Origin: Yoonia sediminilitoris
GTDB taxonomy: Bacteria; Pseudomonadota; Alphaproteobacteria; Rhodobacterales; Rhodobacteraceae
DNA: 64,000 nucleotides
Assembly (NCBI RefSeq): GCF_003058085.1
Contig: NZ_QBUD01000008.1
Location: forward strand, 62,001-126,000
Reading direction: 5' to 3'
Shown piece after piece: positions 18,103-24,382 of this stretch. Each line of letters opens with the position of its first letter. Within the stretch, counting starts at the first letter, position 1. The position numbers and the translations under genes are program-made. The notes beneath the pieces were generated by a model, which saw nothing but the letters and a program-made list of their open reading frames with translations, searched no databases and had not been told where the DNA came from.

Positions 18103-18780
18103 TCAGGCGACCGGTTGCGCATGAACTGGCTGTGTGTGGGGAATATGGGTCGGACGCGGCGACGGTGCCAGATTCGCCGTTCTCACCTCACGACGTTTTG
18201 CTGGCATGCTCATTGCGACATAGCGGCGGCCATCGTCAGAATTGACATAGGGCTGGCCTATCAGATTCGCACCATATCCGAGTTTGCGCAATGCGCGCGC
18301 AAAGGAAGGCGGGCACAAAGCCATCATTTCGGTGGCACCGTGCTCGGTGGCCTGATCGACCAAACCGTCAACAATATAAGACAGACATAGTGACCGATCC
18401 GCATGTGTATCCACCTCGTCAGAGATGACGACCCGAGTACATTCCCATACCGTTTTTTCAACCATGGGTTGCTTAATGATGTTCTCGGGAATACCGATCA
18501 GCTTGCCGGCAACAGCGTCGCGCAACATGTAGGTGTGTGAACCCCATTGCGCCGTAGTGGCCATCGCCCGCGCGCCTCCAATGACCTTTCCGTCACGCAA
18601 CACAAGCGAATAATATGCCAGCGGATTGTCATACTGGTCCATTTCGACCGTCCCATCATGAGGAATATCCCATCCCAACTGGTCCACAAAAAACCTTTTC
18701 CGCAACCCGAGGAAATCGTAAAAGGCGCTCCCATACTGGTGCATTTGTGCTAGATTAAACGTAATATTTTCCATTTTCAT
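18103..18780 (-). CDS. luxI: LuxI-type acyl-homoserine-lactone synthase
   Basis: Makes N-acyl homoserine lactone from S-adenosylmethionine and an acyl donor. The 225 residues carry invariant LuxI positions: Arg27, Phe31 and Trp37 in RKRFFVDQLGW, Asp48 and Asp51, Arg71 in GGARAM, and Glu113 with Arg116 in WECTR. The position of the usual conserved Phe is in HTYMLRD. After the GNAT-like core there is a proline- and histidine-rich tail of about 25 residues. ATG 18780 follows GAGAGAC; a second ATG two codons later is possible. It lies 120 bases downstream of luxR in the same direction, with two inverted repeats between. Confidence 0.9.
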   Translation of the reverse strand: MKMENITFNLAQMHQYGSAFYDFLGLRKRFFVDQLGWDIPHDGTVEMDQYDNPLAYYSLVLRDGKVIGGARAMATTAQWGSHTYMLRDAVAGKLIGIPENIIKQPMVEKTVWECTRVVISDEVDTHADRSLCLSYIVDGLVDQATEHGATEMMALCPPSFARALRKLGYGANLIGQPYVNSDDGRRYVAMSMPAKRREVRTANLAPSPRPTHIPHTQPVHAQPVA

Positions 18781-18806
18781 GTCTCTCTACTTAGAAGCGA
18801 TGGCAG

Positions 18807-18823
18807 ACAAGCATTACACTTGT
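18807..18823 (-). promoter_or_regulatory. Candidate lux-type operator 1 upstream of luxI
   Basis: Perfect inverted repeat ACAAG-N7-CTTGT, 27 bases upstream of the luxI start. Its position fits a LuxR-family operator or repressor site, but it does not match the classical 20-base lux box. Confidence 0.35.
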
Positions 18824-18827
18824 TAGG

Positions 18828-18846
18828 TGTCATGTTTAGCATAACA
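18828..18846 (-). promoter_or_regulatory. Candidate lux-type operator 2 upstream of luxI
   Basis: Minus-strand reading TGTTATG-N5-CATGACA, six of seven positions paired, about 50 bases upstream of the luxI start, where activators that overlap -35 elements bind. Assignment is by position and symmetry only. Confidence 0.35.
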
Positions 18847-18900
18847 ATTTCAATTTGAAGCTAATTCTTCTGTGTTAGACATGAAAGTCGCGCTTGCCAA

Positions 18901-19509
18901 TCAGATCAGACCATATTGACTGGCCATAGTTGCGGCCTGCGTGCCCGTTTTTGCACCAAGTTTCAGCTTTGCATTCTTAAGCCGCTGTTTGACGGCACCT
19001 TCACTGACGCTCAACTCATGGGCGATTTCCTTGAGACGCTTTCCGTCCTTTACCATCCCCAAAGCTTCCAACTCGGCGCGGGTCAGATTGGTGGGTGGTG
19101 CGGTTTCATTGTGGCGTCGGGAGAGAAACGCATGCAAAAGCTTGGTTTCAAGCTCGGTATACTCCCGGTCTGCTCGGGTAAAAGATGCAAAAGATCTTTG
19201 CGCATCAGTTCCTGGTTTGAACACCGATATCGTCACGCCGTAGCGCATCCCAAAAGTCTTGGCCTGCGCAATGACACGCTTTGGATCGTTAGCCTCAAGG
19301 TCACTCCATCTGCAAGTGCCGACATTTGAGTAGGCCCACCTAACTACTGGATCAAAAAGCATAAACCGCTGCTTTGTGTAATGCTCCACCCACTCAGGAG
19401 GAAGCATGTTGACCTCTTCCATCGGGAAAGCGAACCCAATTCTCAGCGCAATGTAGTGTCCTGAGGGCGCGAGCTGCTCGATCTCCTCAGAACCCAGTAG
19501 TGACGTCAT
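18901..19509 (-). CDS. luxR: LuxR-family AHL-responsive transcription regulator
   Basis: A 202-residue regulator with an N-terminal autoinducer-binding domain and a C-terminal GerE/LuxR helix-turn-helix. Ligand-pocket residues are at family spacing: Trp40, Tyr44, Asp53, Pro54, Trp68. The HTH part (about 140-200) reads LTRAELEALG, KEIAHELSVSEGAVKQRL and KLGAKTGTQA. It is shorter than the usual 235-250 residues, mostly at the N-terminus. ATG 19509 has GAGG 8 bases upstream. It should respond to the product of the luxI gene downstream. Divergent from a related receptor lacking the HTH. Confidence 0.9.
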   Translation of the reverse strand: MTSLLGSEEIEQLAPSGHYIALRIGFAFPMEEVNMLPPEWVEHYTKQRFMLFDPVVRWAYSNVGTCRWSDLEANDPKRVIAQAKTFGMRYGVTISVFKPGTDAQRSFASFTRADREYTELETKLLHAFLSRRHNETAPPTNLTRAELEALGMVKDGKRLKEIAHELSVSEGAVKQRLKNAKLKLGAKTGTQAATMASQYGLI

Positions 19510-19647
19510 TCGATTACCTCGAGGCTTCGGTTTTAAACAAAAGCCTTTTTATTTTGGCACTGTTGTCTTTAGACTATTGATAAGCAACACCTAAAACTAT
19601 GATATTTCGTTCCCACTACACTTGGCAACCGGAAAGCGAGTTAATTA
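19510..19647. promoter_or_regulatory. Divergent promoter region between luxR and the HTH-less receptor
   Basis: A 138-base AT-rich gap that must hold both divergent promoters. It contains the palindrome CCTCGAGG next to the luxR ribosome site and a spaced inverted pair TGTTG...CAACA at about 19560-19590. No classical lux box and no TTAA-N7-TTAA CtrA site were found. Confidence 0.45.
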
Positions 19648-20136
19648 ATGTCCGCCACTTCCATCGAGATTAGCTCAGAACTTGGCAAACTGAATGAGGC
19701 CGCTCCGTCGGGATATGCGCTGGGATTTCATGTGCAGTACACCTCGACCAAGTTTCTTTTCCAGACCTACGAAAAGAAATGGCTGGACTACTATTCACAA
19801 CACGGATTGGTGATGGCCGACCCCATCGTCGCCTGGTGTTTTGAAAACACAGGTTATACCCGCTGGTCGGACCTGACAGACGATGCGGGTGTCTTGGTAA
19901 AAGCCGCCGAATATGGCCTGAATTACGGTGTAGTCTACGCAACCGACGCAGGCGGTTCACGCAGTATGGCCGGTTTCGCGCGCGATGACCGTGAGTTCAC
20001 CGATGACGAAATCGCCGCCCTGATCGCAAAGGTGGACCTTCTGCATGCGGCGACTGCCGATCAGGCGGAACTGTCACTCGAGACAATCGCGCAGTTGCGC
20101 AACATGTCGATTATGGTCACGCATCCCGGCTTATAA
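19648..20136 (+). CDS. LuxR-type autoinducer-binding protein lacking a DNA-binding domain
   Basis: A 162-residue protein that aligns along its length with the ligand-binding half of LuxR regulators. Pocket residues are at the same spacing as in the neighbouring LuxR: Trp45, Tyr49, Asp58, Pro59, Trp73, and YGLNYGV near residue 94. After the domain, about 20 residues (ELSLETIAQLRNMSIMVTHPGL) replace the HTH, and the frame ends at a clean TAA with no HTH-like sequence afterwards. It could sequester the signal, form inactive heterodimers with LuxR as truncated TrlR does in Agrobacterium, or act on another partner. fliG starts 50 bases downstream in the same direction. Confidence 0.85.
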   Translation: MSATSIEISSELGKLNEAAPSGYALGFHVQYTSTKFLFQTYEKKWLDYYSQHGLVMADPIVAWCFENTGYTRWSDLTDDAGVLVKAAEYGLNYGVVYATDAGGSRSMAGFARDDREFTDDEIAALIAKVDLLHAATADQAELSLETIAQLRNMSIMVTHPGL

Positions 20137-20186
20137 TAACGGACAGGTCTAACCTTTCGTTTACGACCAGTCGCTTATGATTGGGT

Positions 20187-21233
20187 ATGGATTTTCAACT
20201 TGATACCCCTGCAGACTCAGCACTGACGCGTCGCCGCAAGGCGGCGATGATCGTGCACATGCTGATCAGTGATGGCGGATCGCTGTCATTGGCGCAACTC
20301 CCCGAATCACTTCAAGAATTGTTAACGCGCGAACTTGGCGCGATACGCCTGGTCGATCGGGACACGGTGTCAGCCGTCGCAGACGAGTTCGCCAATGAAC
20401 TTGATGCGGTCGGCATGTCCGCCCCGGGCACGCATGACGGGGCAATTCTGTCGCTTGCTGATCACCTTAGCCCCCGGCTCGCCAGCCGACTGCGCGCACA
20501 GACGGCGCTGGTCCGAAATGGCGACTATTGGCCAACAATCGTCGAACTTCCCGTCGAAAAGCTCATCGCCATCATGGCCAACGAGAGCATTGAGGTTTCT
20601 GCTATCGCCCTGTCAAAGCTGCCAATCGCCAAAGCATCAGAGGTGCTGCAAAAAACCCAAGGGGAGCGGGCACGCCGAATCACCTATGCCATGTCACACA
20701 CAGGCGACGTATCGCCTGATGCGGTCAGGCGGATAGGTGCCGCACTGGCACAGGATTACGGCACCGCCGCAGAGGTCGCCTTTGACAAGGCCCCGGTCAG
20801 CAGACTAGGCGCGATTCTGAACTCTACCGTCACCGACACCCGCGAAGACGTACTTGAAGGGCTTGACGAACGCGATCCGGAATTTGCCAATAACGTGCGC
20901 AAGGCAATCTTTACCTTCAAGGACATTACAACGCGGGTCAAACCAACCGATGTGCCAAACTGTATCCGTGCGGTGGACAATGATGTGCTGACTAAAGCTA
21001 TTGCCTCAGCTCTCAAGGCAGACGAAGCGACAAATGCGGCTGCGGAATATATTCTCGCCAATATTTCGCAACGGATGGCCGAACAGATTAGAGAAGATGC
21101 CGCCGAGATGGGCAAAATCAAGAAAGCCGATGCAGAGGCGGCCATGGGCGAAATAACAAAGGCCATTCGCGAAATGGCCGAAACCGGCATGATCACATAC
21201 ATGGAACCAGATGAAGAAGACGAAGTAGAGTGA
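20187..21233 (+). CDS. fliG: Flagellar motor switch protein FliG (divergent)
   Basis: A 348-residue protein with FliG architecture. The N-terminal domain has RRRKAAMIVHML, the middle repeats have PVEKLIAIMANESIEVSAIALSKLP, and the C-terminal domain is clearest with AILNSTVTDTREDVLEGL, DPEFANNVRKAIFTFKDI, AVDNDVLTKAI and ANISQRMAEQIREDAAEMGK, where the charged residues that contact MotA lie. The EHPQ motif of the middle domain is not recognisable (NESI instead). It ends in an acidic tail. No other flagellar gene is in the window. ATG 20187 is chosen; the ribosome site is weak. Confidence 0.82.
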   Translation: MDFQLDTPADSALTRRRKAAMIVHMLISDGGSLSLAQLPESLQELLTRELGAIRLVDRDTVSAVADEFANELDAVGMSAPGTHDGAILSLADHLSPRLASRLRAQTALVRNGDYWPTIVELPVEKLIAIMANESIEVSAIALSKLPIAKASEVLQKTQGERARRITYAMSHTGDVSPDAVRRIGAALAQDYGTAAEVAFDKAPVSRLGAILNSTVTDTREDVLEGLDERDPEFANNVRKAIFTFKDITTRVKPTDVPNCIRAVDNDVLTKAIASALKADEATNAAAEYILANISQRMAEQIREDAAEMGKIKKADAEAAMGEITKAIREMAETGMITYMEPDEEDEVE

Positions 21234-21276
21234 TATCTCATGGACAGGCCCCGTTTGTTTCATCTAAATTCGGGGC

Positions 21277-21627
21277 ATGGAACATGAAGCCGAAAAAATG
21301 GCGGGGCGGCGTTGGCATGACATGGGCGGCGACGCCGCAGGGCCAGTCCCGACAGAACAACATGATTTCTCGCTGTGGGAAAAACGCGTTGATGCGCTGA
21401 TGGTGATCAGCTCTTCCAAGGGCTATTTCACCGTCGATGGCTTGCGCCGTGTCCTCGAGGACATGGGCGAGGAAGCCTTTGAAACAATGACATACTACGA
21501 ACGCTGGATCGCTTCGGTGAACCAGAACCTGCTGGAAGCCGGCGTTTACACCCCCGCTGAACTTGGCGCACGCATGTCTGAGGTTGCCGCGCGCGGCGAA
21601 ACCTATGGCGAGGCATGTGATGGCTGA
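21277..21627 (+). CDS. Nitrile hydratase-like beta subunit, N-terminal half as separate gene
   Basis: A 116-residue protein matching the first half of nitrile hydratase beta subunits: RWHDMGGDAAGPV, HDFSLWEKRVDALMV, VDGLRRVLEDMG and MTYYERWIASVNQNLLEAG. The Arg in YYERW corresponds to the beta-subunit arginine that contacts the oxidised cysteines of the metal site. The gene overlaps the next by 8 bases (ATGGCTGA). A separate beta N-half is known from thiocyanate hydrolase and toyocamycin nitrile hydratase. The alternative, a free accessory protein, is less likely because of the HDMGG start. Confidence 0.85.
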   Translation: MEHEAEKMAGRRWHDMGGDAAGPVPTEQHDFSLWEKRVDALMVISSSKGYFTVDGLRRVLEDMGEEAFETMTYYERWIASVNQNLLEAGVYTPAELGARMSEVAARGETYGEACDG

Positions 21628-21901
21628 GCGGCGTTACGTCCGTGTGCGCGGCGATATGCCCCCCGGCCACGTGCGCACACCCGCCTATCTGCGGGGCAAG
21701 ACCGGCTGGGTCGAACGCACACTTGGCCCCTTTCCCAATCCCGAGCAACTTGCCTACGGTGTTCCGCCCGCCAAACTGCCGCTGATGCGGGTACGCTTTT
21801 TGATGTCGGAAGTCTGGGGACCTGCCGCGGAAAACCCGCAAGACACAATAGATGCCGAGATTTACAGTCACTGGCTCGAAGAGGCGCCACATGCCACATG
21901 A
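21620..21901 (+). CDS. Nitrile hydratase-like beta subunit, C-terminal SH3-like half
   Basis: A 93-residue protein matching the second half of nitrile hydratase beta: MPPGHVRTPAYLRGKTG carries the second conserved arginine, followed by GPFPNPEQLAYG, MRVRFLMSEVWG and a short C-terminus with EIYSHWLE. ATG 21620 overlaps the upstream stop, and the end overlaps the alpha-subunit start, so all three genes are translationally coupled. Confidence 0.87.
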   Translation: MAERRYVRVRGDMPPGHVRTPAYLRGKTGWVERTLGPFPNPEQLAYGVPPAKLPLMRVRFLMSEVWGPAAENPQDTIDAEIYSHWLEEAPHAT

Positions 21902-22535
21902 TCATCACGACCATCTGTCGCCTTCGGGGCATCCCTATCGGGCCGACGACGATCATCCGCTGACCTATTGGCAACAAATGGAAATCGCCATTCGCGAGCT
22001 GTTGATTGAAAAGAATATCGCCACGGCGGCGGAAATCGCCGCACAGATTGACGCAATGGATGCCCGAAGCCCCGCGAATGGGGCCGCCGTTGTGGCGCGC
22101 GCATGGACCGATCCTGCGTTTCGCAATGACCTGCTTGCGGACGCCGGTGCTGCAAGTGCAGCCATGGGCTATGACATCGGACCAATGAAGCTGATCGCGG
22201 TCGAAAATACGCCAGAAGTCCACAACATGATCGTCTGCACCTTGTGTTCCTGCTATCCGCGCAACCTGCTGGGCTTGCCACCGGATTGGTATAAATCGCG
22301 CGCCTATCGGTCCCGCGCGGTCAAGGAACCACGCAAAGTGCTGTCGGAATTTGGCGTCACCCTCCCCGACGCGACCACTGTTCGGGTGCACGACAGCACG
22401 GCTGATATGCGCTACATCGTCATCCCCGCGCGCCCTGCGGGAACCGATGGATTGACCGCCGATGCCCTGGCCGCACTTGTCACCCGCGACAGTATGATAG
22501 GAACCGGCCTTCCCAAAACCGTGCAGGACAGCTAG
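21891..22535 (+). CDS. nthA: Cobalt-type nitrile hydratase-like alpha subunit
   Basis: The catalytic subunit, 214 residues. The metal-binding claw is VCTLCSC with Cys116, Cys119, Ser120 and Cys121; the Thr after the first Cys is typical of cobalt-type enzymes. It hydrates a nitrile to an amide or, as in thiocyanate hydrolase, acts on thiocyanate. The N-terminus is histidine-rich (MPHDHHDHLSPSGH), possibly for metal handling. RSRAVKEPRKVLSEFG and DSTADMRYIVIP are also family-typical. No nitrile hydratase activator, cobalt transporter or amidase is adjacent. Substrate unknown. Confidence 0.9.
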   Translation: MPHDHHDHLSPSGHPYRADDDHPLTYWQQMEIAIRELLIEKNIATAAEIAAQIDAMDARSPANGAAVVARAWTDPAFRNDLLADAGAASAAMGYDIGPMKLIAVENTPEVHNMIVCTLCSCYPRNLLGLPPDWYKSRAYRSRAVKEPRKVLSEFGVTLPDATTVRVHDSTADMRYIVIPARPAGTDGLTADALAALVTRDSMIGTGLPKTVQDS

Positions 22536-22548
22536 GTCTGCGGCCGGA

Positions 22549-23445
22549 ATGGCTGACACAGACGAAACCCCCTTGATTGGCACCAAAGCTGATTGGCTTG
22601 CAGATCGCGCCTTGCGCGGCCTGATCGGGACGTTGTTACGCATGCCCTACCAGACCCGCGTGCCGATGATGGGCGCTGCCCTGCGCCACGCGATTGGGCC
22701 GCTGGTTGGCTACCGCAAGCGAGCCGAAGAAAATCTGACGCTGATTTACCCCGACATGCCCACGCATGAACGTCGCGCGCTTGCCGCCGCCTGCTGCGAT
22801 AATTTCGGACGGACGTTGATCGAGAATTACGCCTGGGAGGAATTCAGCGAGCGCCTATCCGGCGTGATCCCGACCGGGCTTGGACTTGATGCAATCTCCC
22901 GAGCCACTGCTGAAAACCGCCCGGTTATGTTTGTAACCGGTCATTTCGGAAATCACGAAGCACCGCGTCAGGTACTGACGGCAATGGGCCATAACATTGG
23001 CGGTCTCTACCGGCCGATGATGAACCCCTATTTCAATGCCCATTACGCGCGCACCATGACATCATGGGGTGGGCCTGTATTTGAACAGGGCCGTCGCGGC
23101 ACAATGGGTTTTGCCCGGCATCTGAAGGCTGGCGGCATGGGAACATTGCTGTTTGATGTCTCTGCCAAGGGGGTCAAGATCCCATTCCTTGGCAAACCCG
23201 CACGCACCGCCACATCAGCCGCTGACATTGCACTGAAACTGAACGCGCTGGTAATTCCCTATTTCGGGATCAGGCAGCCGGACGGCATGTCCTTCAAAGT
23301 CGAGGTTGAGGCACCAATTGCCCACGACAGCCCACGCAATATGATGATCGAGATGACTGGCAGACTAGAGGCGCAAATTGCCCGCAATCCAGCGCAATGG
23401 TTCTGGGTTCACCGACGCTGGAAAGGCTACAGCAAATCAACCTAG
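22549..23445 (+). CDS. LpxL-type lysophospholipid / lipid A acyltransferase
   Basis: A 298-residue membrane-associated acyltransferase of the LPLAT family (lauroyl acyltransferase type). The catalytic HX4E motif is HFGNHE (His132, Glu137) within MFVTGHFGNHE, followed by GLYRPMMNPYFN and QGRRGTMGFARHLKAGG. The ending WFWVHRRWKG is the usual family signature. It transfers an acyl chain to a lipid, probably lipid A precursor; ornithine-lipid-type substrates cannot be excluded. It starts 13 bases after the nitrile hydratase alpha gene, so may share its transcript. Confidence 0.9.
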   Translation: MADTDETPLIGTKADWLADRALRGLIGTLLRMPYQTRVPMMGAALRHAIGPLVGYRKRAEENLTLIYPDMPTHERRALAAACCDNFGRTLIENYAWEEFSERLSGVIPTGLGLDAISRATAENRPVMFVTGHFGNHEAPRQVLTAMGHNIGGLYRPMMNPYFNAHYARTMTSWGGPVFEQGRRGTMGFARHLKAGGMGTLLFDVSAKGVKIPFLGKPARTATSAADIALKLNALVIPYFGIRQPDGMSFKVEVEAPIAHDSPRNMMIEMTGRLEAQIARNPAQWFWVHRRWKGYSKST

Positions 23446-23480
23446 CGGCGCTATCTCAAAACGGGTTGCAGAAATAGTTG

Positions 23481-24170
23481 TTAGCGCAACTGCGCCGCCC
23501 CCACGATTGGACCATTGCGGGCTTCCTGAACGATCACGACGACCGGCTCATCCCCCGGTGCCTCTACGTCAAGCTCAAAAGCCCGCACGCCGTCCCACTG
23601 CCCAACAACCTGCCAATCGTAGACGATGTGGGAATAGCTGATTTTCTTGCCTGCGTTCTCTCCGCGTTTGATGGCGACTGTCTGCTCGGGCGTATAGCGC
23701 ACAAGCTGGACCACATAATCACCGCTTCTCTTGGCTGCAGCTTGAATCTGAACGTCGCCAGCGCGCCGCGTGATTGTCACATCGACGGGCAATTCTTGCT
23801 GTTGGTGATATTGCAGCTGCTCCATCACCTGCACCGGTCGCGACCCAATCACATGGTCCTGTCCGTTGATCACCATTTGCGGTGTATAGACCGTGGTCGC
23901 ATTGGCGGCCCGCGCATAGGCGTGCTGCCGTGCGGTGTAGGCGGGGTTGGCAAAAATATCCGCCCAACCGATGTAGTCCCAATAATCCACATGCAAAGCC
24001 AGCGCGATCACATCATCCCGCCCGGCAAGACCATGCAAAAAAGCATCTGCGGGCGGACAGGATGAACAGCCCTGCGACGTAAAGAGCTCGACCACGACAG
24101 GCCCTTCCGCCATCGCTGTGTTGGTTTGCAGAAAACTGCCAAGTGCAATGGCTGCGATCAATGGGCGCAT
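23481..24170 (-). CDS. DUF1223 thioredoxin-like secreted protein
   Basis: A 229-residue protein with a signal peptide (MRPLIAAIALGSFLQTNTAMA) and the DUF1223 hallmark VELFTSQGCSSCPPAD with a CxxC pair (Cys35, Cys38). Further typical segments are LHVDYWDYIGW, YTPQMVINGQ and a beta-rich C-terminal half. A periplasmic thiol-redox role is likely from the fold but no substrate is known. It is convergent with the acyltransferase and divergent from acnA. Confidence 0.9.
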   Translation of the reverse strand: MRPLIAAIALGSFLQTNTAMAEGPVVVELFTSQGCSSCPPADAFLHGLAGRDDVIALALHVDYWDYIGWADIFANPAYTARQHAYARAANATTVYTPQMVINGQDHVIGSRPVQVMEQLQYHQQQELPVDVTITRRAGDVQIQAAAKRSGDYVVQLVRYTPEQTVAIKRGENAGKKISYSHIVYDWQVVGQWDGVRAFELDVEAPGDEPVVVIVQEARNGPIVGAAQLR

Positions 24171-24382
24171 GTCTGGTCCTAGTCTTTCTTTGTGTGAACA
24201 TACCTAATCAGAATAGGCTGAAAAGACTAATCAAGGAATTGCGAGTATGCCGTCATCAATATTTCAGTCGGCCAAACATGGTTTGTGTACAATGGCATAC
24301 AATTACCACTTGATCCTTGCTGCCCCATAAGGCAAAAGCCTGCCTAGTACCCATCCAGCTTCAGCCTTGAAAGGGATTCGCC
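24171..24382 (+). promoter_or_regulatory. Intergenic region upstream of acnA
   Basis: A 212-base divergent gap between the DUF1223 gene and acnA. It includes a repeated GTGTACAATGGCATACAATTACC segment in which TACAAT occurs twice (about 24287 and 24298); these may be promoter elements. The acnA ATG is preceded by AAAGGGA. Confidence 0.35.

Noticed and set aside
19510-19647. CtrA-type TTAA-N7-TTAA site in the divergent receptor promoters
   Set aside because: TTAATTAA occurs directly before the start codon but without the required spacing.
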